Assembly (NCBI GenBank): GCA_039720395.1
Contig: CM077826.1
Location: 29,570,810 to 29,634,809 of the forward strand
Length of the DNA: 64,000 bases
Direction: 5' to 3'
DNA from: Liquidambar formosana
Lineage: Eukaryota; Streptophyta; Magnoliopsida; Saxifragales; Altingiaceae
Numbering within the stretch: position 1 is the first letter of the stretch; the number at the start of each line of letters is the position of its first letter. Position numbers and translations under genes: made by a program. Shown one piece after another: positions 38,573-48,670 of this stretch. Under the pieces are notes generated by a model. That model was not told the origin of the DNA, ran no database searches, and saw nothing but the letters and a program-made list of their open reading frames with translations.

Positions 38573-41388
38573 TGTGAACCCCGGAAATTGGGCCCACAAG
38601 GGATTGAAAGAAAATGGGTTTGAAAAAGAAAAAGGAAAGGAGTCGCCACCTTATTTTTTAAAGGAAACAAGGAAAACCCTAAAAATAGTTTGTTTTAGGA
38701 AAATAATTTGAATGACTCCATAAAAAAGGAAAGGCAAAAACCAATCTTTTGAAAACCAAAGAAATTGGGGATTCGGAGGCTAAGTTATGACATGGGAAGG
38801 TTCTAGGCAAAGCCTATAGGCACCCATGTCACCCTTTCGGTCTCTCAGTTCATTTGGGCTAAATTAAGATCTTTCCCATACAAAAATCAGCAAGTATATC
38901 ATCACAAGAATTGCATGCATATCATATATTTCATTCATCCATCCATGCATAATAAGCGCATAAAAACAGAAAAAGAAAAAGAAGAAAAGAAAACAAAAAT
39001 AAACCTAGGATGCTTGGATCCTAGAACGGACTTGAGCCTCACGAAGAGCGCCTACGTACCATGCAGCGAAATACATGGATCAAAGTCCACGTAGTTCGAA
39101 TAGAATTAGGGTTAAGACCTAATATAAACCTATGGTTAAAATCCTAGGTTTCCTTATTTGATCAAGAGAGTTGAATTTGATAGAAAGTTTGATTTTAGAA
39201 AGAACTCCATAAAATGGAAACTTTAATAAAAACCAGAATTTTATTTATGCAGGAAACCTTTGATTAAACCATAGACTTGTATTAAAAATTAACCCTAGAT
39301 AGGGAGAAGAGAATGAGTTAAGAAGAAAGGTGAATTGGGGCACCTTCACACCCACTTACCTGAGCGCAATTAGCTCCAAACATTAGCCATTTCAGACATA
39401 AGCAGCCCTATGTGCCATAGGACAAATACCACACCTATTTGCACCCTTACAAGTGCTCAAAACCATGCGAAAACACTAACATGAAAATCTGGACAGAATA
39501 GTATTATGGCCTAAAATCATCCACTAAGCATGCCAATAGCAAAAACAGCGAATAATAATAAGTCCTAACATATTCCTAGAACCATATCATGCATAAAAAC
39601 CCTAAAACATACTAACATGCATGCAAAACTATCATGTTTACTCCATATGAAAAACATATACAGCAAACACGAAGAAAAACCAATAAAAAAGTCTACTTTA
39701 TCATGCTATATGAAAACAAACACGAAACAATGACTCTAAAACCCTAAACTCACAAATATGCTTAAAAACTCACAAGACATACTTTAATCATGCTAAAACC
39801 AAACTAAACAGAAATTATATCATGCATATTAACTAACTAAAGCAATATAACATGATGAAAATCCTAACTCTAACATGCAATGACACTAATCCTAGCACAA
39901 GGACAAATAGGAGCACAAGAATCATAACTATGCATTGAAACCTAAAGGACAGCCCTAAAGCATGCTAAACAGTAGATAAACAATAGATATTCCATGTATA
40001 TTAACTAGCTAGAGTGTTAATACATGATAAAAAAGTTACCTTTAACATGCAATAAGCCTAACCCATATGAGAACCTAGTTTAAGCTTGAATAGAGAAGGA
40101 GAATACCTTATTCTCTCTCAAACACTCAAGTATTAGTATTAATGCATAAAGTGGCTCCCCTTGTGTTTGTAATTGTTCGTGGCTCCTCAGGTCTTTAGAG
40201 TGAATCAAACCAACACGAATCCTCCTCTTTGTCAAAGTGGTATCACAGCAAAGAGATCAAAACTCACTCAACTTTGAAAAGAAATAGAAAACAAAAAGAG
40301 AACAAGAGAAAAGAAAAGTGATTTTCGTCACTTTGCAGCAGCAGCAACTTCAATCGCGTTTTTGGGTATGCAAACGTTGGATTTGGACAAAGCTTGTGAA
40401 ATACAAAGTTGTAGAGAATTGAATTATCTTTCTAACAAGACCAATTTCATCAAATTCTGACTTCGGATGAAAAAGTTATGATTAAAATACGACTGCTGGT
40501 TTTCAGAAAATCTGCTGCTGAATTATGACGAATTTCACTCCCTCCAAACCCTCTTCTCCTCTCCCTTGTTTAAAGACATTAAGAGAGTATTTATAGCTGA
40601 AATCTGGAGTTTCCCTTTCCTTCCTGGACTAGGTTTCCTTGGAGAATAATCAAAAGGTATTTTATAATGATAAAAGACTTCTAATCTGAATAGGAAAAGG
40701 AAATTGTCTTTTATAAAAATTGGGAGACTGACCGCTAACACGCATGCACATGTATCGTATGTGCGTACACACACTCATCACATACGTACACGTGTTAGTG
40801 TCATGATAAAAATGGCTAATTTAATAAAATAATTTTCTTTTCATTTTAACCAAAAATCTCATGCTGTGATTCGCACTAATTCTTCAAGGATAATCCGTAA
40901 ATAACCACACTAAACTCATCATCAGGCCATATCAAAATTGAACTTCATGAAACACTTTTGAGGGTAAAATGATGACTAATGAAAGTCAATTTGAAAAGAT
41001 TTGGTTGGTAATTGTGAGTCAATTAGAGCTAACCCAAGGAAGGGTCAATTAACCAACTTGAACTACATCGAGCCATTTTAATCCCGAGCCATTGACTTAC
41101 CAAATTGAACCTAGAAATACCTCTTATGCATCCATATGAACTCCAATTGACAATTTGGAGATCATTTCAAGGTCAAATGAAAAGTTTGGGACTTAAAAGA
41201 CGATTATGCCCCTCAAGTCACAAAAGCTCTTATTATCCCTCAAGATCAACTCCAATTTGAACCAAAATTCATATCCATTGTCCTTGTGACTCTAGAAAAC
41301 TAATGCAAGTGACTAGACTAAAAAACAAAACAAAAACATGCATGAAATGATGAGCCCTAGTAAGGTGGTGCAAAAATGGGGTGTGACA
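38573..41388 (-). repeat. 3' LTR of the 17.3-kb element
   Basis: In plus reading it starts TGTGAACCCCGG and ends GGGGTGTGACA. It carries the conserved CTACGTAC block (39041-39100), a minus-strand TATA box CTATAAATA (40588-40596) and a hairpin at 40735-40798 that differs from that of the other LTRs. Confidence 0.96.
40735..40798. promoter_or_regulatory. Different hairpin upstream of the TATA box in the 17.3-kb element LTR
   Basis: CTAACACG (40735-40742) pairs with CGTGTTAG (40791-40798), and inside it CGTATGTG (40756-40763) pairs with CACATACG (40779-40786). It lies about 140 bp upstream of the TATA box in the element's direction. This is where relatives carry the GGTGACC hairpin. The other LTR has the same structure with one C to T change at the base. 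Confidence 0.65.
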
Positions 41389-41410
41389 GAAGCCCCTCAT
41401 TGGGGAACAA
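41389..41410 (-). other. Polypurine-tract region of the 17.3-kb element
   Basis: On the minus strand AATGAGGGGCTTC directly precedes the 3' LTR. It is a weak tract with a GAGGGG core, and the position is certain from the LTR boundary. Confidence 0.55.
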
Positions 41411-41527
41411 GTTACACTTGTGAACCAATGATAAAGAACAACCCATTTTTGGCCAAAAAGCCCGGAGAAATCACACACTGATACCAACAATGATGGGAGG
41501 TTGAAAACCTGAGACTGAAATAAGGAA

Positions 41528-43200
41528 GTGTACTCAAGTCATGAGTATACTTAAACCACTGAGGGTTGAGAATTGATAAGAGAAGCATATTCAAGCCACT
41601 ACGAATGAACATACTTTTGAAATGGAAAGATATATTCTAGTCACGAATATATTTGACCAAGTGATGAGAATGAAATCTGAGAAGTACGTTCAAGTGATGA
41701 ACATACCTTTGAAATGGAGAAATATATCCAAGCGATGGATATACTTAACCAAGTAAGTGACAAAATATCTGAGAAGTATACTCAAGTGATGAGTATACCA
41801 TTGAAATGGAGAAATATATTCAGGTCACGAATATATTTAACCAAGTAATCTGAGAATGAAATCTGAGAAGTATACTCAAGTGGTGAGGATACTTAATGAT
41901 TGAGAAGGACTGAGAAGTACGTTCAAGTGATGAACATACTTTTGAAAAATGAGAAATATATTCAGGTCACGAATATATTTAACTAAGTAAGATAGAGAAT
42001 GAACTGAGAAGTATACTCAAGTGATGAGTATACCATTGAAATGGAGAAATATATTCAAGTGATGAATATATTTAACCAAGTAATAATCTGAGAAGTATGT
42101 TCAAGTGATGAACATACCATTGAAATGGAGAAATATACCCAAGCGATGGATATACTTAACCAAGTAGGATAAGAATAATCTGAGAGGTGTATTCAAGTGA
42201 TGAGTGTACTTTTGAAATGGAGAAATATATTCAGGTCACGAACATATTTACCCAAGTGATGAAAAAGATGCTGAGAAATATACTCAAGTGATGAGTATAC
42301 TTAATGATTGAAAAAGACTGAGAAGTACGTTCAAGTGATGAACATACTTTTGAAATGGAGAAATGTATCCAAGTGATGGATATATTTAACCAAGTAAGCT
42401 GAGAAGTACACTCAAGTGATGAGCATACCATTGAAATGGAGAAATATATCCAAACGACGGATATATTTAACCAAGTAAGATAAGAATAATCTGAGAAGTG
42501 TACTCAAGTGATGAGTACACCATTGAAATGGAGAAATATATTCTAGTCACGAATATACTTAACCAAGTAAGTGACAAGTATGTTTAAGTGATAAACATAC
42601 CATTGAAATAGAGAAATATATCCAAGTGATGGATATACTTAACCAAGTAAGTGACAAGTATGTTTAAGTGATAAACATACCATTGAAATAGAGAAATATA
42701 TCCAAGTGATGGATATACTTAAGCAAGTAAGATAGAGAATAATCTGAGAAGTGTACTCAAGTGATGAGTACACCATTGAAATGGAGAAATATATTCTAGT
42801 CATGAATATATTTAACCAAGTAAGTGACAAATAATCTGAGAAGTATGTTCAAGTGATGAACATACCATTGAAATGGAGAAATATACCCAAGCGATGGATA
42901 TACTTAACCAAGTAAGTGGCAAAATATCTGAGAAGTATACTCAAGTGATGAGTATACCATTGAAATGGAGAAATATATCCAAGCGATGAATATATTTTAC
43001 CAAGTAAGTGATAATGAGGATCTGAAACTAGGAAGCATATTCAATAGGTGAACATGCTTTTGAAATGGAAGAATATATTCAAGTGATGAATATATTCAAC
43101 CAAGTATGATAGAGAATGAGAATTTGAAACTGAGAAGCATATTCAAAGGGTGAATACACTTTTGAAATGGAAGAACACATTCAAGCGATGAATATATTCA
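41528..43200. repeat. Tandem array of about 35 short hairpins with covarying stems
   Basis: Units of about 80-110 bp alternate two hairpins. Type A has 8-bp arms and sits between GAGAAG and CCATTGAAATGGAG. Type B has 7- to 10-bp arms and is followed by AACCAAGTAA. The loop is nearly always AAGTGAT, AAGCGAT, AGGTCAC or TAGTCAC. Arms differ between copies but stay paired. Examples are GTATACTC/GAGTATAC (41776), GTATGTTC/GAACATAC (42095), GTGTACTC/GAGTACAC (42498), GTATGTTT/AAACATAC (42578), AAATATATTC/GAATATATTT (41812) and AAATATATCC/GGATATATTT (42442). An 80-bp unit at 42571 is repeated at 42651. Short reading frames here are by-products. Confidence 0.95.
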
Positions 43201-43490
43201 ACCAAGTAGGATGAAAAATCAAGATTTGAAATGAGGATATATGATCAATTTATCAAGATTGAACAGGCATGGTGCAAGAGGAGAGTGACTTAACACATTG
43301 TCACTTGAGTTGGCATGACACAGGGGAAATATATTCAACCCTTTTGAACATAAAATCAATTCAAGGAATTGATTTCAAGATGGAATTTGATTGATTTTAA
43401 GCTCAAAAAGTGTTGAATATCTCATTTGGAAGGAGGTTTGATCACGCGTTAAGGCGAGACAAAGCGAGGGAGAAAGCCAAAACAAGGTGG
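43201..43490. other. Spacer between the hairpin array and the antisense gene
   Basis: The last decayed array sequence gives way to non-repetitive AT-rich sequence containing AATTCAAGGAATTGATTTC. No gene is seen. Confidence 0.5.
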
Positions 43491-43547
43491 CTTGGGTGAC
43501 CACCAGGCCTCAGGAGGCTAGCCGCCCAGGCCTGGGTGGTTACCCGA
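43491..43547. promoter_or_regulatory. LTR-type hairpin upstream of the antisense gene (copy 4)
   Basis: CTTGGGTGACCACCAGGCCT (43491-43510) pairs with the segment 43528-43547 (AGGCCTGGGTGGTTACCCG..) with one bulge and two imperfect positions. The loop holds GGCTAGCCGCCC, as in the LTR copies. It is followed, as in LTRs, by a TATA box, here about 90 bp downstream. Confidence 0.75.
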
Positions 43548-43635
43548 GCCCGAAGCGGAAATCCCACTTTGAATAGGAAACTTCCTATTCTGATGGGTTT
43601 TTTCCTATTTGAACTTGGATTTGTGACCTTTTCCC

Positions 43636-43642
43636 TATAAAA
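43636..43642 (+). promoter_or_regulatory. TATA box of the antisense gene
   Basis: TATAAAA in the context TTCCCTATAAAAACAC lies 50 bp before the ATG at 43692. The related LTRs have CCCTATAAATAC in the corresponding place (60360-60370). Confidence 0.6.
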
Positions 43643-43691
43643 ACACATCCAAGAGGTTCCTAAACCTACTTGTATTCATTCATTAGAAATT

Positions 43692-44963
43692 ATGGAGGCT
43701 CTAGACAAATTTTTAGGAGGGTTTTTGAGAGTTATGAGTGCTGAAGCAAAATCTGAGTTCAAGTGCTTTGGCTTGGATCCATTGCTCTCCTTGAGGCATG
43801 TGAGGCTTGAAACGAACCTCTTGACTGCTGCTACATATTTTTGGGATCCTCAAGTTCATGTGTTCCGCTTCAACTATGAAGAACTGTGCCCAACCATGGA
43901 GGAATTCTGTGCATTGTATGGAGTTTCAACGGTAGGTCCTTTCATTCTCCCTACTCCTCGCCCAAGCTTTCTTACTTCTTTCTCCAATCTACTTGGGATT
44001 CACTCACAATATGCCTCTACGTTTGTAAAGGACCATATGGTAGACTTGATGAAATTGGCAACCTCTTTTTTAGCTTGTGATAGTAAAGGTATTCTGAATT
44101 TTACCTTTCCTATTAAGCATGCTCTTGCCTTTTGCCTCATTGGTCGTTTTCTTATTTCCACTGGTACTCCACATGTTCCCATTCAAATCTGTGACTTGAT
44201 TCCTCTCCTTGCCAAGGGCCATAACTTGATTCCCATGGTGCTAGCTGAAACCCTGAATGGTTTGGATAAAACTCATGAGGACCCAAAGGTTCCTTTAGGA
44301 GGTAGCCCCATTCTACTGCAGATGTGGTTGCTTGAAAGACTGAATTTCTTGTCACCAGTTGCCATTACACCATACAAGCCCCAGCATTACTGCCTTCGCC
44401 GCATTGAACTACCTGGGCAATTTTCATTGAGAGATTGGCTAGGTTACTTCCAAACCCTTTCTTGGAGGAGTGTCAAGTGGTTTGTATTCATATGGGGCTG
44501 CAGTGACCAGGTGCTTCTGCGGACTTCTGGATGCGCCATGGTGAGGTCTACTTCCTTCTATTGGCCTTCAAGGGTTCTGCGTCAGATGGGCGCTATGCAA
44601 ACCATACCCACTTCCTTGAAAGGTGACTATCCTGTGGTGCCCGCGGGTCTTTCTGTAGTGACTTGGGCGAAGGACCGATGGCCTAGCAAGTTGATACTAA
44701 CCCAAGTTACGAATACTGATGGTCCGTATATGATGAGCCCTGAGTATAAGGAATGGTTGAAAAGCAATTTAGGTGAGAGAGAGACTACTCGAAGAGAAAG
44801 GATTTTTGGACTTATCAAGAACAACGAACTTGGATCTTGCAGAGAAGATATTATGGAAGCAGTGACAACAGCTTATGAACACGACTTGAGGAAGAAAAGA
44901 AGACATGCAAGCGAGGAGAAGAAAGCTGAAGAGCGAGCTGCAAAGAAGCCCAAGAAAAACTGA
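43692..44963 (+). CDS. Antisense accessory gene of the 17.3-kb element, plant-mobile-domain/DUF7745-like
   Basis: A 423-codon intact frame lies on the strand opposite to gag-pol, between integrase and the 3' LTR. Residues 50-71 carry FWDP...F.F...EL.PT.EE, the hallmark of the DUF7745/plant mobile domain superfamily seen in plant proteins and in accessory frames of Tat-type elements. The middle has helical, Trp-rich stretches (RDWLGYFQTLSWRSVKWFVFIWG, residues about 240-265). The end is strongly basic (RKKRR, then AAKKPKKN) and looks like a nuclear localisation signal. The biochemical role is unknown. Nuclear action on chromatin or on element RNA is inference. The frame is undamaged while gag-pol has two stops. 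Its own TATA box and AATAAA signals suggest separate transcription. Confidence 0.88.
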   Translation: MEALDKFLGGFLRVMSAEAKSEFKCFGLDPLLSLRHVRLETNLLTAATYFWDPQVHVFRFNYEELCPTMEEFCALYGVSTVGPFILPTPRPSFLTSFSNLLGIHSQYASTFVKDHMVDLMKLATSFLACDSKGILNFTFPIKHALAFCLIGRFLISTGTPHVPIQICDLIPLLAKGHNLIPMVLAETLNGLDKTHEDPKVPLGGSPILLQMWLLERLNFLSPVAITPYKPQHYCLRRIELPGQFSLRDWLGYFQTLSWRSVKWFVFIWGCSDQVLLRTSGCAMVRSTSFYWPSRVLRQMGAMQTIPTSLKGDYPVVPAGLSVVTWAKDRWPSKLILTQVTNTDGPYMMSPEYKEWLKSNLGERETTRRERIFGLIKNNELGSCREDIMEAVTTAYEHDLRKKRRHASEEKKAEERAAKKPKKN

Positions 44964-45051
44964 AGACTCAATAGAATAGGATATTTATGGCATATTTATA
45001 GTTCTTTTACTTAATACCAATGAATTGCTATGTCAATCAATTTTAGTTTTG

Positions 45052-45071
45052 AATAAATTGCCAATAATAAA
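45052..45071 (+). terminator. Polyadenylation signals after the antisense gene
   Basis: AATAAA occurs at 45052-45057 and again at 45066-45071, about 90-105 bp after the stop codon and in the gene's own direction. Confidence 0.5.
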
Positions 45072-45291
45072 TCAAATTTGGGATTTTCTTGTTTGATTTA
45101 GACCGCACCCAATGTAACTTTATGGGTTGCTTACGTATCTCCATGGTTTTTTTTTCTTCTTTTTTTTTTGTTTTTTTTTTTGTTTTTTTTGTTTTTTTTT
45201 TTTGTTTTTGAATGGAGAATCAGGTCTTACGTAGTTCTCATGCCTTAACTTTTGCCTAGGCCGCCCTTACGGGTTTTCAACCTAGCAGGCT
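45072..45291. other. T-rich spacer between the convergent genes
   Basis: A long T-rich run with single G or C interruptions occupies about 45147-45209. On the gag-pol strand this is an A-rich tract just after the integrase stop. The flanks contain GGTTGCTTACGTATCTCC and TCTTACGTAGTTCTC, related to each other in the CTTACGTA core. No gene is seen. Confidence 0.6.
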
Positions 45292-46344
45292 TCAAACATG
45301 ATATTTCTTCAATTGATCCAAATTAGTTGGACGAGCGAACTCAATTCCATCTAAATCCATGAGGCGAACAGCCCCTGCTGGCAATATCTCTTTGATAATG
45401 TATGGCCCACCCCAACTTGGCTTGAATTTTCCCCACGGATCGAACACTGGAGCTCTGATTTCTTTCAGCACTACATCCCCTTTCTTTAGACCTCGATCTT
45501 TGACATGCTTGTTGAATGCTCTGGCAACTCTCCGTTGATACCCCTGAACATGATACAGCGCCCTTAAACGCCTTTCATCCAGCAAAGCTAACTCATCATA
45601 GCGGCTCTTAACCCAGTCCACTTCTGTTATCTGGCTCTCCACGGCAATTCTTAGTGAAGGAACTTCCAATTCAACTGGCAACACGGCCTCCATTCCATAA
45701 ACTAGAGAATAAGGGGTAGCCCCTGTTGACGACCTTATTGATGTTCTATAACCCCATAGAGCCAATGGAAACTTCTCATGCCAGTCTGTGTGTGAGTCCG
45801 CAGTCTTCTGTAGTATCTTCTTGATGTTCTTATTAGCTGCTTCCACCGCTCCATTAGTCTGAGGACGGTATGGTGACGACAGATGGTGGGCTATGCCGTA
45901 CTTTTGCAAGAGCTCATGGGTTTCTTTCTGAAAGTGCTGGCCATTGTCTGAGATAACTTCATGCGGTACCCCATATCGACAGATGATGCTGTGCTGTATG
46001 AACTGTGCTACTTTCTTGGAATTCAAGGTCTTGAAGGATGCTTCTTCCACCCATTTAGTGAAGTAGTCGATGGCAACCAGGATGTATTCATGCCCATTTG
46101 ATGCCTTTGGCTTGATCTGTCCGATGATATCTATCCCCCATACCGCGAATGGCCATGGTGACGACATACTTGTTAAAGGCATAGAAGGCAAATGTTGTCC
46201 ACTGGCGAACAGTTGGCATTTGTGGCACTTCTTGACATGTGCGTAGCAGTCCCTTTCCATGGTAGACCAGTAATAGCCTAGCCTCATGATTTTCTTAGCT
46301 AACATATAGCCATTCATATGCGAAGCCCCTGTCCCTTCATGGAT
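45292..46344 (-). CDS. int: Integrase of the 17.3-kb element
   Basis: This is the frame after the nonsense codon at 46345-46347; the first ATG is at 46317. It starts with the HHCC zinc-binding module: His in IHEG and SHMNG, then CHKC near residue 35 from the ATG. The core catalytic acids lie in VAIDYFTKW, ISDNGQHF and NGAVEAANK (D, D, E). The C-terminus has a GPY/F-like KPSWGGPY and no chromodomain, as in Tat elements. It would insert the cDNA into the genome. Because the stop falls just before the first zinc-binding His, this domain has lost its connection to RT. It has no separate promoter that I can see. Confidence 0.93.
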   Translation of the reverse strand: MHEGTGASHMNGYMLAKKIMRLGYYWSTMERDCYAHVKKCHKCQLFASGQHLPSMPLTSMSSPWPFAVWGIDIIGQIKPKASNGHEYILVAIDYFTKWVEEASFKTLNSKKVAQFIQHSIICRYGVPHEVISDNGQHFQKETHELLQKYGIAHHLSSPYRPQTNGAVEAANKNIKKILQKTADSHTDWHEKFPLALWGYRTSIRSSTGATPYSLVYGMEAVLPVELEVPSLRIAVESQITEVDWVKSRYDELALLDERRLRALYHVQGYQRRVARAFNKHVKDRGLKKGDVVLKEIRAPVFDPWGKFKPSWGGPYIIKEILPAGAVRLMDLDGIEFARPTNLDQLKKYHV

Positions 46345-48670
46345 TTATTTAATCAGATGCTCGGCTTCCTCCTCGGTGACACACAGCAGGTGGATCCCGT
46401 CGTATGATCTCCGATATAGCTTTCCTCCACAAAGTACATAGTGACTCGCCAACCGCCTTAGGGTTTTTCTATCGATACGAGATGCTCCTTCTGGGTATTC
46501 CCTTTCTTCAATGAACTTCTTTATGTCATGGAACCACGGACGGCCATCATTTACCTCTCCTCCTCGGATTGCACAACAGTACACAGGCTTGTCTCGGCAT
46601 TCTATCACCAACGGCTTCACATTTCCCTCTTCAGGTATCTCCACCATGGATGCTAGGGTCGCCAAGGCATCGGCGAACTGGTTCTTGTTCCTTGAAAGGT
46701 AGTTAAATTCTATCTCTGAGAACTCCTTGGTTAGAGCTTCCAAGTAGGCATGGTAGGGTAGCAGCTTCTCATCTCGAGTTTTCCATTCCCCTTTTATCTG
46801 ACAAATGATTAGCGCCGAGTCCTCGAACACTTCTAATTCTTTGATCCCCAATTCAAGTGCCGCTTCCAGTGCTAGGATACAGGCCTCATACTCAGCAATG
46901 TTGTTGGTGGCTTCGAACCCCAACTTGACCGCCAACGGTGTAAATGCCTCTTCGGGTGAGACCAGCAGGACTCCTATCCCATAACCTTTCTTATTGGCTG
47001 CCCCATCGAAGTATACTCTCCAAGTTTTTCTACCAATCTCTAGCACGTCCTCATCTGGGAATTGATCGTTGAACGGAGCGGATGATGACACCGGACAGCT
47101 GGCTAGGTAGTCTGCGATGACGCTTCCCTTGATAGACTTCTGATTCACGTACTTGATGTTGAATTCATTGAGGAGAATTGACCATCGAGCAGTTCTGAAT
47201 GACAATACTGGCCTTTCTACCAGGTACTTCAACGGGTCCATGCGACTTATCATGAACACTTCGAAGGACATCATGTAGTGCCGGAGTTTCTGCGTCGCCC
47301 ATACTAGTGCCACACAAGCCTTTTCAATTGCATTGTACTTCACTTCATAGTCTGTCATTTTCTTGCTTAAGTAATAAATGGCATTTTCCTTTGTAGACCC
47401 TTCAAGATATTGAGCTAACATAGCTCCCGTTGCGGTTTCGGTGACCGTTAAGTATAACAAAAGTGGCGCACCTTGCCGTGGGGGAACTAAGATTGGAGGA
47501 TTGCTCAAGTATCTCTTAATGGTCTCAAAGGCCTCTTGGCATTCTTCGTTCCATACTTTTGGCACACCTTTCTTAAGCAATTTGAAGATTGGTTCGCAAA
47601 CCATGGTCAAGTTAGCAATGAATCGGCTTATGTATTGAACTCTTCCCAGAAAACCCCGGATCTGCTTCTCAGTGCTAGGCGGCTCAATCTCCACAATAGC
47701 TTTTATCTTCCCTGGGTCCACTTCGATACCTCTCTGAGTGATCATAAACCCCAATAACTTGCCTGCAGTGACACCAAAAGCGCACTTCTGTGGTTTGAGA
47801 CGGAGATTGTACTTTTTTGCTCGCTCTAGGAATTTCTCTAGTGCCTTGAAATGCCCTTCTCTATCCACGGACTTCACGATCATATCATCGACATAAACCT
47901 CTACTTCCTTATGGATCATATCATGCAATAAGGTCGTAGCTGCTCTTTGGTAAGTAGCCCCAGCGTTTCTTAAGCCAAAAGGCATTACCTTGTAACAGTA
48001 CGTTCCCCATTGCGTGATAAAGGCTGTTTTCTCCATGTCTTGAGGCGCCATCTTTATCTGGTTATACCCGGAGAATCCGTCCATGAAGGAGAGGAGTGCA
48101 TGTCCCACTGTACTATCCACCAACACGTCGATATGGGGTAAAGGAAAGTCATCCTTAGGGCTCGCGGCGTTGAGATCTCGGAAATCGACACACATCCTTA
48201 CTTTCCCATCTTTTTTAGGCACAGGCACTATATTCGACAACCACTCGGGGTACTCCACAACTTGGAGGAAACCCGCGTCTAGTTGTTTAGTTACCTCTTC
48301 TTTTACTTTTAGAGCCCATTCTGGTTTTAATCTTCTGAGTTTCTGCTTTACCGGCTTCTTTAGGGAATTAGTGGGGATATAGTGTTGCACAATATCGGGG
48401 TCGATGCCAGGCATGTCTTCATAAGACCATGCAAAAGCCATAATGTTGGCTTTCAAGAGGGAGATCATCTTTTCTTTTTCAACGGGAGAGAGGGTTTTCC
48501 CAATTTTAACTATTCTTGGCAATTCATTCGTTCCTAAGTTGATTGATTCCAATTCATCCATATTAGGTTCGGTGACGCCCCTTTTCCTTTGCTCAACGAG
48601 CTCCGGGGGGACATCGTTCCTAGGATCTATATCCATGCCATAAATATCCATAGAGGAGAGAAAAGAGACA
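46345..48670 (-). CDS. pol: Reverse transcriptase with two RNase H domains (second exon)
   Basis: Positions count from the ATG at 48651. RT includes VDFRDLNAASPKDDFPLPH (155-173), FMDGFSGYNQI (189-199) and the catalytic YVDD (253-256). A first RNase H (about 385-515) lacks the usual first catalytic Asp: the motif reads LLLYLTVTETATGA. A second, archaeal-type RNase H (about 545-672) has the full set: FDG (D549), AEYEA (E588), EDSALII (D611) and ADALA (D661). The second domain probably supplies the activity, as proposed for Tat elements. The frame is open back to the predicted intron acceptor at 48671 and ends at TAA 46345-46347, in phase with integrase. Confidence 0.95.

Noticed and set aside
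40535..40774. 79-codon frame found identically at 55015-55254
   Set aside because: It is duplicated only because it lies in the two LTRs. It spans the TATA box and the hairpin and has no domain.
42231..42830. Repetitive Leu/Ser/Ile-rich short frames on the minus strand in the hairpin array
   Set aside because: Their repetition follows from the tandem DNA units, and there is no start context or conserved protein feature.
41528..43200. CRISPR-like array
   Set aside because: The constant parts are loops and flanks, the variable parts are self-complementary stems, and the setting is a plant retrotransposon. There are no spacers or cas genes.
45147..45209. Poly(T) tract as a sign that the antisense gene arrived as a retrocopy
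   Set aside because: A retrocopy in the gene's direction would leave poly(A) on the plus strand. Here the plus strand has T, so the tract does not support that origin.
48083..48643. Open frames on the plus strand opposite RT (48083-48382, 48443-48643)
   Set aside because: They mirror the conserved RT coding region, have no domain and no own signals. They are shadows of the pol frame.
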